IMG/VR virus record: IMGVR_UViG_3300035698_015577
Span: 1-42,850 of that record
Length of the DNA stretch: 42,850 nucleotides
DNA from: a virus
Direction: 5' to 3' (one strand)
Shown: positions 30,884 to 38,066 of the stretch, piece by piece
Layout: the number at the start of each line of letters is the position of its first letter
How positions within the stretch are numbered: the first letter of the stretch is position 1
Translations under genes and position numbers: made by a program
The notes under the pieces: generated by a model
Database searches by the model: none
Seen by the model: the letters and a program-made list of their open reading frames with translations, nothing else
What the model was told of the DNA's origin: nothing

Positions 30884-31105
30884 ATGAGATTTAAAATTGG
30901 AAATAAAGTAAGAATATTAAGTAAAAATGCAGGTATTCCTTTTCAAGCAGCACTTAATGAAGGACGTATAAATAAATATACAGTATATGAAATAACAAAT
31001 ATAACAACTACTATAGTTGGAGCCAGATATTATTTTGATTACAGTGAAGTATTTTATATTTTCTTAGATACTGATCTTAAAAAAGTAGGGATAGAAATAT
31101 TATGA
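30884..31105 (+). CDS. VGDKV/GIDIL family protein, copy 6
   Basis: 73 aa from the ATG at 30884 (AAAAGGAAAGTTAAT); the open frame extends upstream through the stem-loop but has no ribosome site. FKIGNKVRILSKNAGIP to KVGIEIL. ATGA overlap with the small gene that follows. Confidence 0.75.
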   Translation: MRFKIGNKVRILSKNAGIPFQAALNEGRINKYTVYEITNITTTIVGARYYFDYSEVFYIFLDTDLKKVGIEIL

Positions 31106-31212
31106 AAAAGAAAATAGTACAAGTAAAAGTTATTATTAAAAATTCTTATAAACAATACTCGGTTCTTCATAAATGTAAAGATTCTAAAAAAGGAGTACAA
31201 AATGGAAACTAA
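31102..31212 (+). CDS. Very small basic protein coupled to copy 6
   Basis: 36 aa, beta-like and Lys-rich (MKKKIVQVKVIIKNSYKQYS). Its start is in an ATGA overlap and its 3' end carries the AAAAGGAG of the next gene, which it overlaps by 11 nt. It may be a degraded or minimal gene. Confidence 0.45.
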   Translation: MKKKIVQVKVIIKNSYKQYSVLHKCKDSKKGVQNGN

Positions 31213-31456
31213 TTGTACAAAAACTGAATCTAATTTAGAAGATTCATTGAAAAGAATAGAAAAAATAGAAAAGATAATAAAAGATATAAGAAAAAATGTG
31301 TTAATTTCTATAGATAGGTTAAATTTTTCAACTAAAACTATACTTAGATTAAATAATTGGGGTACGTTAAGTTTTTATTGTAATGAAATAAACCATATAT
31401 TAGAGATAATAAATATTGAAAATAATAAAATTAAAGAACAAATTAAAAGAATTTAG
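31202..31456 (+). CDS. Small coiled-coil protein
   Basis: 84 aa, Lys/Glu/Ile/Asn-rich, with heptads in LEDSLKRIEKIEKIIKDIRK and again near the C-terminus. It ends in TAG, followed by GGAATAGAAATATTATG, the sequence that normally ends an array copy. Not recognised. Confidence 0.6.
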   Translation: METNCTKTESNLEDSLKRIEKIEKIIKDIRKNVLISIDRLNFSTKTILRLNNWGTLSFYCNEINHILEIINIENNKIKEQIKRI

Positions 31457-31472
31457 AAGGAATAGAAATATT

Positions 31473-31595
31473 ATGAAAAAGAAAAAAATAGAACACTGGT
31501 GTGAGAAATGTAAATTTAAAATAATACGCACTATTTATTATAGCTTTAATACAGTAAAATGTCCAGTATGTGGACACGATAATAAAGTAAATTAG
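31473..31595 (+). CDS. Small zinc-ribbon peptide
   Basis: 40 aa: WCEKC at 9-13 and CPVCGHDN at 30-37, a compact rubredoxin-knuckle type ribbon. The ribosome site is the relic GGAATAGAAATATT, identical to the 3' end of family genes although no family gene precedes it. Confidence 0.65.
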   Translation: MKKKKIEHWCEKCKFKIIRTIYYSFNTVKCPVCGHDNKVN

Positions 31596-31613
31596 GATAT
31601 AATAAGGTAAGTA

Positions 31614-31817
31614 ATGAGAGAATTAAAAATAGGAGATAAAGTAAAAATATTAAGTAAAGTTTACGGAGAATCAATAGAAGATTCAGGATATAAAATAGGA
31701 GATAGAGATATTATAAGATCTATATCTGGTTGGACTGCTTGGTATGGTTTATCTAAAAATCCTATGTTTATATTTCTTAAAGAAGATCTTCAAAAAATAG
31801 GGATAGAGATATTATAA
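31614..31817 (+). CDS. VGDKV/GIDIL family protein, copy 7
   Basis: 67 aa: LKIGDKVKILSKVYGES to KIGIEIL, with a second IGDRDIIRSI strand. A GGTAAGTA ribosome site precedes it. Followed by a 15-bp tandem repeat, not by another copy. Confidence 0.75.
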   Translation: MRELKIGDKVKILSKVYGESIEDSGYKIGDRDIIRSISGWTAWYGLSKNPMFIFLKEDLQKIGIEIL

Positions 31818-31862
31818 TTAATAAAAAATACATTAATAAAAAATACATTAATAAAAAATACA
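31818..31862. repeat. Three tandem 15-bp repeats
   Basis: Unit TTAATAAAAAATACA repeated three times directly after the stop of copy 7. Simple AT repeat; no function evident. Confidence 0.9.
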
Positions 31863-31894
31863 TTAATGCCTTAGTACATAAGTACTTACATAAA

Positions 31895-31984
31895 ATGAAA
31901 AAAATAGATCTTCCTGTTTTATTCAGTAGAATATTTATTTTAATAGCTATAATGCTTACTTATTGTGTAATTTACTTTTTATAG
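31895..31984 (+). CDS. Tentative tiny membrane peptide
   Basis: 29 aa, MKKIDLPVLFSRIFILIAIM then a hydrophobic end. It would be a single transmembrane helix, but no ribosome site is visible, so it may be spurious. Confidence 0.3.
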   Translation: MKKIDLPVLFSRIFILIAIMLTYCVIYFL

Positions 31985-32001
31985 GAATATTGGGAAATAT
32001 T

Positions 32002-32223
32002 ATGAAAAAAGAATTAAAAATTGGTGATAAGGTAAAAATATTAAGTAAAAGAACAGGGTTTCAATTAAATGAAACTGAGTACAGGTTATATGAAATAGAT
32101 AGAATAAAATCTATTTATAGTTATTGTCATGATAACTCTGAACCTCGTTATATGTTAGAAAAAAATCCTAGGTGGTTATTTCTTACAAATGATTTACAAA
32201 AAATAGGAATAGATATATTATGA
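32002..32223 (+). CDS. VGDKV/GIDIL family protein, copy 8
   Basis: 73 aa from the ATG at 32002; an upstream in-frame ATG at 31963 adds a segment without a ribosome site. LKIGDKVKILSKRTGFQ to KIGIDIL. GGAATATTGGGAAATATT before the ATG looks like a degraded family 3' end. First of a three-copy chain. Confidence 0.75.
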   Translation: MKKELKIGDKVKILSKRTGFQLNETEYRLYEIDRIKSIYSYCHDNSEPRYMLEKNPRWLFLTNDLQKIGIDIL

Positions 32224-32444
32224 AAACTATAAAAGATTTAAGAGTAAATGATAAAGTTAAAATATTAGGTAAAAGTATAGGAGATCCTATTGAATATTGG
32301 TCACATAATATAGGAGATATATGCAAAATAACTTGTATATTTAATAGCAGTAGTTATGGTAATATTACTACTTATGAATTAGATCATCGTCCTGGAGATT
32401 TTTTAAATACTGATCTTAGAAAAACAGGGATAGATATATTATGA
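32220..32444 (+). CDS. VGDKV/GIDIL family protein, copy 9
   Basis: 74 aa: LRVNDKVKILGKSIGDP to KTGIDIL. ATGA overlaps at both ends. The middle has NIGDICKITCIF, the commonest form of the second conserved strand. Confidence 0.8.
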   Translation: MKTIKDLRVNDKVKILGKSIGDPIEYWSHNIGDICKITCIFNSSSYGNITTYELDHRPGDFLNTDLRKTGIDIL

Positions 32445-32662
32445 GAGATATAAGAAAATTAAAAGTAGGAGATAAGGTAAAAATATTAGATAGTAAATAT
32501 TTTAACGGGATTGGTAGAATAGGTAAACCTTATAATATAGGTGATGTAGATAAAATAATAAGAATATTCAAAATAAACAATAAAAGAGTAATTTTTTTAT
32601 CAAAAGGACAAGTAGGATTTTTTGAAAACGAACTTAAAAAAGCAGGAATAGAAATATTATAA
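32441..32662 (+). CDS. VGDKV/GIDIL family protein, copy 10
   Basis: 73 aa: LKVGDKVKILDSKYF to KAGIEIL, with NIGDVDKIIRIF inside. End of the chain; the next gene has its own AAAGGAG. Confidence 0.8.
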   Translation: MRDIRKLKVGDKVKILDSKYFNGIGRIGKPYNIGDVDKIIRIFKINNKRVIFLSKGQVGFFENELKKAGIEIL

Positions 32663-32675
32663 AGGAGAGAAAGTT

Positions 32676-32822
32676 ATGAAATACAACAAGAAACGAAGTA
32701 AGAAAAAATGGTCAAGAAAGACAGATGAAAAAGAATTTGTTAGGAATCAAAGAATCCAAGAATTTGATAATTTTCAAAATATCCAATGCAAATTAACTAA
32801 ATTAATAGATAAGGAAAATTAA
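32676..32822 (+). CDS. Small basic protein
   Basis: 48 aa after AAAGGAGAGAAAGTT. The N-terminus is extremely basic (MKYNKKRSKKKWSRK), the rest helical (FVRNQRIQEFDNFQNI). RNA or DNA binding is plausible from charge alone. Confidence 0.55.
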   Translation: MKYNKKRSKKKWSRKTDEKEFVRNQRIQEFDNFQNIQCKLTKLIDKEN

Positions 32823-32823
32823 A

Positions 32824-33051
32824 ATGAAAAAAATCTATGGTATTTTATGGAATGGTAGAGATACAATAACATCTACATTATATGAATCAAAAGATGAAGC
32901 AGAAATAATAACAAAGAGAAAAAATAAACATATAGGCTTTATTAGAAAACAATTTTTTACTTTAAAATATTATGTAAAAGAATTTAATTTAAAAGAACGA
33001 GATGGTAATAATGTTATTATTACACCAAATCCACCACCTAAATTGTATTAA
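32824..33051 (+). CDS. Hypothetical protein
   Basis: 75 aa starting MKKIYGILWNGRDTITSTLY, beta-rich with KHIGFIRKQFFTLKYYVKEF. AAGGAAAATTAAA precedes the ATG. Not recognised; no Cys. Confidence 0.6.
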   Translation: MKKIYGILWNGRDTITSTLYESKDEAEIITKRKNKHIGFIRKQFFTLKYYVKEFNLKERDGNNVIITPNPPPKLY

Positions 33052-33061
33052 GTGAAATTAG

Positions 33062-33268
33062 ATGATAAAAAATAAATATCATATAATTATTAATTTTAGT
33101 AATGAAATACATAATGAATATACTTATGCTGTATCTAAATCAAATGCATTAAACAATGCTATCACTAAAGTAGCAAATAATTTAAAAGTTATTAAATCTA
33201 AAATAAGAAATCATGTCTATAATGGACTAGATAATCATAAAGTAATTTTATTACAAAAAGGGGAATAA
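33062..33268 (+). CDS. Hypothetical protein
   Basis: 68 aa: a strand (KYHIIINFSNEIHNEYTYAV), then a helix with SNALNNAITKVANNL and a final strand. The alpha/beta order resembles small dsRBD-like or ferredoxin-like domains, without proof. The ribosome site is weak. Confidence 0.5.
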   Translation: MIKNKYHIIINFSNEIHNEYTYAVSKSNALNNAITKVANNLKVIKSKIRNHVYNGLDNHKVILLQKGE

Positions 33269-33271
33269 AAA

Positions 33272-33628
33272 ATGTATATGAACGGTCAACCATTGTATGA
33301 TTTAACAAATAAAAGAATAGTAATTTTTGAATTAACTGAATTAATGCAAGATAGAAAAACTGATAAAATGTTTTGGATTTCAGCATTTACAGATGAACAT
33401 GGAGAATATTTAATATATAATGATGTACCAATTCCGTTTAAATGTTGTCCATTTTTATTAAAAGAAGATGATGAAGTAATTATAGGTACTCCTAATAATG
33501 GCGATAAGAAGATTGCAGTTAAAACTATAAAAGAAATAAAAGAAATGATAGAAAAAAATGGTATATTGGTAGATGAAAAAAAAGATGGTAATTCATCAAG
33601 AGTTTATATCCAAATAGAAAAAGGATAA
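33272..33628 (+). CDS. Hypothetical protein
   Basis: 118 aa after AAAAAGGGGAATAAAAA. Beta-rich with KMFWISAFTDEHGEYLIYND and KCCPFLLKEDDEVIIGT, then a helical KTIKEIKEMIEKNG and a final strand. Not recognised; may be a small phage domain of the type found among host-takeover genes. Confidence 0.6.
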   Translation: MYMNGQPLYDLTNKRIVIFELTELMQDRKTDKMFWISAFTDEHGEYLIYNDVPIPFKCCPFLLKEDDEVIIGTPNNGDKKIAVKTIKEIKEMIEKNGILVDEKKDGNSSRVYIQIEKG

Positions 33629-33632
33629 TATA

Positions 33633-33893
33633 GTGGGATACATAATAGAAAAAAATATTCCTTTACCAAATAAAGAAAAAAGTACAGGAAGAAAACCTAA
33701 ATATCCATTTCGTAAAATGGAAATAAATAATTCTTTTTATGTTTCTTTAAAAGGTAAAAATAAAGAAAAAATGATTTCTACTATAAGCGGATCAGCTAGA
33801 AAAACAAGAATGAATGGAAAACAATTTACTATAAGACAAGTAAAGGATGAAAACAAAATAGTTATAGGATTACGTTGTTGGAGGATAAAATGA
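33633..33893 (+). CDS. Conserved-type small phage protein (KYPFRKMEINNSFYV motif)
   Basis: 86 aa starting at GTG after AAGGATAATATA. The layout of IIEKNIPLP, then KYPFRKMEINNSFYV, then a helix, KQFTIRQV and RCWRIK is one I recognise from small uncharacterised phage proteins. The basic second half (SARKTRMNGKQF) may bind nucleic acid. Its TGA overlaps the ATG of the next array copy. Confidence 0.65.
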   Translation: MGYIIEKNIPLPNKEKSTGRKPKYPFRKMEINNSFYVSLKGKNKEKMISTISGSARKTRMNGKQFTIRQVKDENKIVIGLRCWRIK

Positions 33894-34102
33894 AAGAATT
33901 AAAAAAATTAAAAGTAGGTGACAAGGTTAGAATATTAAGTAAAAGTGTAGGAGAACCTGGTTTATATGGTATAGAATACTTTGGCCATAAATTACACAGT
34001 AAAGCTATAATAACAGCCGTATATTCAGAATATTTTTTAGATTATAAATCCGGTGCTTTCGCTAGACAGGATCTTAGAAAAATAGGAATAGATATATTAT
34101 GA
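33890..34102 (+). CDS. VGDKV/GIDIL family protein, copy 11
   Basis: 70 aa from the ATG at 33890 with GGAGGATAAA upstream, inside the previous gene's end. LKVGDKVRILSKSVGEPG to KIGIDIL. It belongs to the subgroup with FGHKLHSKAIIT, shared with the copy at 40231. Confidence 0.8.
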   Translation: MKELKKLKVGDKVRILSKSVGEPGLYGIEYFGHKLHSKAIITAVYSEYFLDYKSGAFARQDLRKIGIDIL

Positions 34103-34332
34103 AAACTATAAGAGAATTAAAAGTAGGTGATAAAGTAAAAATATTAGGTAAAAGTATAGGATTATATGGTGACACAGAACAAGAAAGTTTATCTTTTTTT
34201 AAATACAATATTGGGGATATTCATAAAATAACTGAAATACTTTGTTGTTCTTCTCTTTGTTATCTACTAGATGATAGAAAAGGAGGATTTACTAAACAAG
34301 ACCTTCAAAGAATAGGAATAGAAATATTATGA
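34099..34332 (+). CDS. VGDKV/GIDIL family protein, copy 12
   Basis: 77 aa: LKVGDKVKILGKSIGLYG to RIGIEIL. Subgroup with an extra TEQESL segment and LLDDRKGGF, close to the copy at 37146. ATGA overlaps at both ends. Confidence 0.8.
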   Translation: MKTIRELKVGDKVKILGKSIGLYGDTEQESLSFFKYNIGDIHKITEILCCSSLCYLLDDRKGGFTKQDLQRIGIEIL

Positions 34333-34775
34333 AAAAGAAATGTAATAAATCAGAATTGTATGATAAACTGTATAAAGAAGCTGAAAATCTAATGAATGAA
34401 TATAATCCATGTAGTATTAAAAATAATACATGTAAAAGAGGTCAAATATATAAAAATGAAGATATAGTTAGTATGGCTTATTTTGGAGAAAAGAATTTCT
34501 GTTGTAGAAATTGTAAGTATTTAATTAATGGTACCTGTAACACAAAATGTTTATTGTGTAAATTATGGATATGTGAAGAAATAATGCATTTATTACCAGC
34601 TATATTTCATATTAAAATATGGAGAATAGTAATTGAAGCAAAAGAACATGGTTTATTATATGCAAGAGGTAGTAAAAAAGATGCATTAAATCAAAATAAT
34701 AGTATATCTGGATATTTTTGGGGATTACGTTTTAAGAATGGAATTGTAAATGCTAGAGCAAAAAAACAAATATGA
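34329..34775 (+). CDS. Cys-rich zinc protein
   Basis: 148 aa. About nine Cys in residues 28-82: C28, C35, then CCRNC, CNTKCLLCKLWIC. Two zinc sites are likely. The C-terminal half is basic with SGYFWGLRFKNG. It is coupled by ATGA to copy 12 and to the next tiny gene, so it is translated as part of the array chain. Function unknown. Confidence 0.65.
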   Translation: MKKKCNKSELYDKLYKEAENLMNEYNPCSIKNNTCKRGQIYKNEDIVSMAYFGEKNFCCRNCKYLINGTCNTKCLLCKLWICEEIMHLLPAIFHIKIWRIVIEAKEHGLLYARGSKKDALNQNNSISGYFWGLRFKNGIVNARAKKQI

Positions 34776-34858
34776 ATGAATTAGGTACAGCAGTAATTGA
34801 AAATAGTATTTGTTTAATACTTGTATTAATATTATTATTTAAAATGAAATTATTATAA
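34772..34858 (+). CDS. Tiny membrane peptide
   Basis: 28 aa, MNELGTAVIENSICLILVLI then LLFKMKLL: one transmembrane helix. Its ATGA overlap with the upstream gene supports translation by coupling; no independent ribosome site. Confidence 0.45.
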   Translation: MNELGTAVIENSICLILVLILLFKMKLL

Positions 34859-34894
34859 AGAATTAATAGTAAAGATACTAATTAAAAAATAATT

Positions 34895-35086
34895 ATGAGA
34901 AAATTATATATAAATGAAAGAGTTAAAGTATTAAAAAAAAGTATAGGTATAAATATATCAGATACACTTCATAATAAAAATGATATTTGTAAAGTAACTA
35001 AAATACATGAAACTTTAATAAGATATTATTATTGTTTAGATAATAAATATGGTTATTTTCTTAGAATAGATCTTGAATTAATATAA
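34895..35086 (+). CDS. VGDKV/GIDIL family protein, copy 13 (divergent, C-terminal motif lost)
   Basis: 63 aa: LYINERVKVLKKSIGI at the start and LRIDLELI at the end, so the GIDIL tail is missing. No clear ribosome site precedes it. It is probably a decaying copy, or one freed from the coupling constraint because no gene follows directly. Confidence 0.6.
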   Translation: MRKLYINERVKVLKKSIGINISDTLHNKNDICKVTKIHETLIRYYYCLDNKYGYFLRIDLELI

Positions 35087-35116
35087 TAAAATAAATAACA
35101 AAAAAGGAGAAATAAA

Positions 35117-35260
35117 ATGATTATCAAAAAATGTACATGTATTCATAAGTATCAAGACAAAAGATATGGTAAAGGTATGCGTGTTTTTAATGAATTAGAA
35201 AGAAAACAAGGAGTACCTCAAGAATATAGATGTACTGTTTGTGAAAAAGTTAGACAATAA
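35117..35260 (+). CDS. Small zinc-ribbon protein
   Basis: 47 aa after AAAAAGGAGAAATAAA: CTCIHKYQDKRYGKGMRV, later YRCTVCEKV. This C-x-C-x-H start with a distant CxxC and the QDKRYGKG core is a form I recognise in many phage genomes. One zinc site; function not known. Confidence 0.7.
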   Translation: MIIKKCTCIHKYQDKRYGKGMRVFNELERKQGVPQEYRCTVCEKVRQ

Positions 35261-35272
35261 AAGGAGTATAAA

Positions 35273-35434
35273 ATGGAAAAAGAAGAAAAAGAAATATTAA
35301 AGAAAATTAAAGATACTATTGATGAAGGGTTAAAACTAAATAAACCTGAAGGATTTATCTTAGGAGTTACTTATATCCATTTAGGTGCATTATTAGATGC
35401 AGTAAATAAAACAGAACAAGATAAAATAAAGTAA
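35273..35434 (+). CDS. Small helical hypothetical protein
   Basis: 53 aa after AAAAGGAGTATAAA: a charged helix (KEEKEILKKIKDTIDEGLKL), then FILGVTYIHLGALLDAVNK. Soluble helical hairpin by pattern. It ends 20 nt before the tRNA gene. Confidence 0.6.
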   Translation: MEKEEKEILKKIKDTIDEGLKLNKPEGFILGVTYIHLGALLDAVNKTEQDKIK

Positions 35435-35454
35435 AATAAAATAAATAAATATAT

Positions 35455-35531
35455 GTTCTGATCGTCTAATTGGAATAGGACATTCGATTCTCAGTCGAAA
35501 AATGCAAGTTCAAGTCTTGCTCAGAACACCA
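35455..35531 (+). tRNA. tRNA-Glu (anticodon CUC)
   Basis: Full cloverleaf: a perfect 7-bp acceptor stem (GTTCTGA/TCAGAAC), D stem GTCT/GGAC with GG in the loop, anticodon stem TTCGA/TCGAA with loop TTCTCAG (anticodon 35490-35492), T stem GCAAG/CTTGC with canonical loop TTCAAGT, discriminator A, and encoded CCA. It reads GAG, which is uncommon in this AT-rich genome. A CCA-adding enzyme is encoded about 5.6 kb downstream. Confidence 0.93.
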
Positions 35532-35551
35532 ATTAAAAAGGAAAGAATATT

Positions 35552-35791
35552 ATGAAACCATTAGATTTTATTAAAACAAAAAAAGGAAATATTGGAATTA
35601 TTACTGAAGTCTCAACAAGTGGTGGTGAATTAACTGCTTCTATTGAATTTTTAAATACATATATTGGAGAAAAAACAGCATGGTGGCATAAAGGTGAATT
35701 TGAAATTATAGATAATTTACCTGATATTTTATCAAGAAATTTAAAACATCCGTTTGGTTGTGGATCATTACAACCATTTAAAGAAAATTAA
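35552..35791 (+). CDS. SH3-like small protein
   Basis: 79 aa after AAAAGGAAAGAATATT: PLDFIKTKKGNIGIITEVST, then ASIEFL and WWHKGEFEII. The strand order and GNIGIITEV resemble small SH3-like barrels, distantly like the array family but without its signature ends. Directly follows the tRNA. Confidence 0.55.
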   Translation: MKPLDFIKTKKGNIGIITEVSTSGGELTASIEFLNTYIGEKTAWWHKGEFEIIDNLPDILSRNLKHPFGCGSLQPFKEN

Positions 35792-35804
35792 AAAGGAGAT
35801 AATT

Positions 35805-36431
35805 ATGCGTGATTTTAAAAAAGGTGACAGAGTTAAAATATTGAGAAAATCAACAGGAAAATTATTATCAGATGTAGAATCTACGTCTGTAAGAAGAGGT
35901 AATATCCTTAAAATTGATTATATTCATAAAGAAAGTGGTAGTTTAGTTGTCGGATTTGTAGGTGCTTCTGGTAATTATTATTTTAATAAAAGAGATTTTG
36001 AATTAATAGTAGGTAAAAACTACGTTATTAATAAAGATATATCTTTATTGTCTGTAGGAATAGCTGGTGATAGTGAGTGTTCTACTTTTAGGAATGAATA
36101 TACTAAACTTTGTAATCTTTTACAACATAATAAATTAACTGGAACTGTATTTAAAAAAGGATTAAATTTACAAGATACATGTTTATATGAATGGATCTTA
36201 ACTACTGAAAAAAGACTTAATTGGTTTATAAAAAAAGGTCTCATTATAGAGAAAGAAAAAGAAATAAAATGCATATGGTGTGATAGTAAATGTAGTATAA
36301 AAGCAATTTCTATAAATAGTATAGGTTATGTTTATATTAATTGTAATGATTCAGATTGTAATGCTAAAGGTCCACGTTATTATTCTAATGCTGTAAAAAA
36401 TTGTATAAAAGGTTGGGAAGACAAACGATAA
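35805..36431 (+). CDS. Fusion of a VGDKV-family domain to a Lar-like zinc ribbon (copy 14)
   Basis: 208 aa from the ATG at 35805 (AAAAGGAGATAATT). Residues 1-70 are the family domain (FKKGDRVKILRKSTGKLL to YYFNKRDFELIVG) without the GIDIL tail. Residues 75-150 are an unassigned helical part, and 154-208 a zinc ribbon with C156, C159, C180, C185, NAKGPRY and W204, the order of Lar-type proteins. Lar in lambdoid phages relieves host type I restriction; whether this one does is unknown. It is the only copy with an added domain. Confidence 0.7.
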   Translation: MRDFKKGDRVKILRKSTGKLLSDVESTSVRRGNILKIDYIHKESGSLVVGFVGASGNYYFNKRDFELIVGKNYVINKDISLLSVGIAGDSECSTFRNEYTKLCNLLQHNKLTGTVFKKGLNLQDTCLYEWILTTEKRLNWFIKKGLIIEKEKEIKCIWCDSKCSIKAISINSIGYVYINCNDSDCNAKGPRYYSNAVKNCIKGWEDKR

Positions 36432-36469
36432 AATGAGGTAAATTAAGGAATAAATCAGGGAGTAAATTA

Positions 36470-36679
36470 ATGAAAACTATTAAAGATTATATTTTATTAA
36501 TAAGTGTTATGTGTATTATAGCTTTATTAATCTATACAAATATAAATATAACTTCTACTAATGAAATATTATTAATGATGGTATCCAGAAAGTTTATAAT
36601 ACTAATGTTTATTATACTTGTACCATACAACCTGGAGGCAATGCCTTTGTGTATGATAATATTGATAATATTTTATTAA
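36470..36679 (+). CDS. Two-helix membrane protein
   Basis: 69 aa after CAGGGAGTAAATTA. Hydrophobic segments at about 8-24 (LLISVMCIIALLIYTNI) and 45-69 (FIILMFIILVPYNLEAMPLC and following). The N-terminus MKTIKDYI looks like the start of array copies (MKTIKDLR), which may reflect recombination at a shared 5' end. Confidence 0.5.
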   Translation: MKTIKDYILLISVMCIIALLIYTNINITSTNEILLMMVSRKFIILMFIILVPYNLEAMPLCMIILIIFY

Positions 36680-36700
36680 AATGGTAAAGGTAAGAAAATT

Positions 36701-36922
36701 ATGAAAGAATTAAAAGTAGGAGATAGAGTTAAGATATTAGGTAATAATCCACATGTAATTAAATATTTAAAAAATATTCTTGACGATTCACTTAAAGTGG
36801 GGTGTATTATTTGTATATCTCATCTTTACCATAGTGGGGATATAATAGTTTTAGATAAAAAAGGAACTGAAAGATTTTTTTATAAAAGTGAATTTAAAAA
36901 AGTAGGGATAGAAATATTATGA
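36701..36922 (+). CDS. VGDKV/GIDIL family protein, copy 15
   Basis: 73 aa: LKVGDRVKILGNNPHV to KVGIEIL. Subgroup with the copies at 27896 and 36919 (V--YL-NI, C-I, ILDKK). First of a chain of four linked copies, the last lacking ATG. Confidence 0.8.
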   Translation: MKELKVGDRVKILGNNPHVIKYLKNILDDSLKVGCIICISHLYHSGDIIVLDKKGTERFFYKSEFKKVGIEIL

Positions 36923-37149
36923 GAAAACAAAGAAAATTAAAAGTCGGTGATAGAGTTAAAATATTAAATGTTAACCGATTTGTAGTTAATTTTTTAGAAA
37001 GTATTCCTGACCCTTCATTCCACATAAATTGTATTAAACATGTACACGAAATTAGAGAAAATGGTGATATAACAATTTTAGACAAAATAAAATGTAAACG
37101 CACTTTTTATACAAATGAGTTTAAAAAAGTAGGGATAGACATATTATGA
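36919..37149 (+). CDS. VGDKV/GIDIL family protein, copy 16
   Basis: 76 aa: LKVGDRVKILNVNRFV to KVGIDIL. ATGA overlaps at both ends. Closest to its upstream neighbour, so the pair is probably a local duplication. Confidence 0.8.
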   Translation: MRKQRKLKVGDRVKILNVNRFVVNFLESIPDPSFHINCIKHVHEIRENGDITILDKIKCKRTFYTNEFKKVGIDIL

Positions 37150-37364
37150 GGGAATTAAAAGTAGGTGATAAGGTTAAAATATTAGGTAAAAGTGTAGGAT
37201 TAAACGAAGATACAGAAGAAGAGAGTTTAAAAAGATTTGGTTACTGTATTGGAGAAATTCATACAATAACATTTATAACTTTATTTCCTTCGTATTTATT
37301 AGATGATAAATCTGGAGGATTTCATAAAAATGACTTACAGAAGAGAAGAATAGATATATTATAA
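37146..37364 (+). CDS. VGDKV/GIDIL family protein, copy 17
   Basis: 72 aa: LKVGDKVKILGKSVGLNED to KRRIDIL (Gly of the tail replaced by Arg). The TEEESL and LLDDKSGGF segments group it with copy 12. Its stop is TAA rather than TGA, the result of the same base that removes the next copy's ATG. Confidence 0.75.
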   Translation: MRELKVGDKVKILGKSVGLNEDTEEESLKRFGYCIGEIHTITFITLFPSYLLDDKSGGFHKNDLQKRRIDIL

Positions 37365-37561
37365 AAAGTATTAGAGAACTAAAAATAGGGGATAAAATAA
37401 AGATATTTAATGGAAATATAAGATATACTATAATTAATATTAAAAGTAAAATAAAAGTAAATAATAATACTACATATAGTTTGTATTATTTTAAAAATAA
37501 AATTAATCCTTATTGTCTTACAGAAAAAGATATTGAAAGGGTGGGGATAGATATACTATAA
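37361..37561 (+). pseudogene. VGDKV/GIDIL family copy 18 with ATG changed to ATA
   Basis: At the usual ATGA junction the sequence is ATAA, so the copy would begin with ATA (37361-37363). The frame is otherwise intact for 66 codons: KSIRELKIGDKIKIFNGN, through KDIERVGIDIL, to TAA, which overlaps the ATG of the next gene. No other in-frame start is near the 5' end. It is a start-loss pseudogene, unless ATA initiates by coupling. The open frame suggests recent loss or continued use. Confidence 0.7.
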
Positions 37562-38013
37562 TGATAAATACAAAAGCTTTATTAATATGGTTCGGTAAAA
37601 ATGGGTACGCTATGTATACAAGTAATTTTTATGATGAAAGTATTTATGAATCACATTATATTAGATCCAGTTTAGCTTTATTTGAAAGTAATCTTTACTA
37701 TAATAGTGAACCATTAATTAGAAGTTGTTTTTTTAATAAATGTCCTGTACTAGATAAAAGAGATGCTGTACAAAAAGATAAATCTCTTGTATTTAGATCT
37801 CCAATATATTCTCCTGAATTGTATAATGATGAAATAGAAGTACAAAAAGGTAAAAATTTAGATTTTTTTAAAATAGCATTAGATAAAAATTATAATAAAT
37901 CTACTAAAGCTCCTGTATATTTAGTAAGTTTACAAAAATATATATTATGGTGGTTAAAAAGAGGTGCAAAATTTGGTAAAATAAAATATGGTATTATTAA
38001 TTGGTTTAAGTAA
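37561..38013 (+). CDS. Hypothetical protein
   Basis: 150 aa, Tyr/Phe/Lys-rich, not recognised. MINTKALLIWFGKNGYAMYT at the start, a middle with SCFFNKCPVLDKRDA and a basic hydrophobic C-terminus (LQKYILWWLKRGAKFG). Its start overlaps the stop of the ATA-start copy by 1 nt, so its own translation depends on the GGGGATAGATATACTATA junction. Confidence 0.6.
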   Translation: MINTKALLIWFGKNGYAMYTSNFYDESIYESHYIRSSLALFESNLYYNSEPLIRSCFFNKCPVLDKRDAVQKDKSLVFRSPIYSPELYNDEIEVQKGKNLDFFKIALDKNYNKSTKAPVYLVSLQKYILWWLKRGAKFGKIKYGIINWFK

Positions 38014-38066
38014 GTTTAAATAAAAGAAAAATAAATTATAAATAAAAGAAAAATAAGGAGATTATT

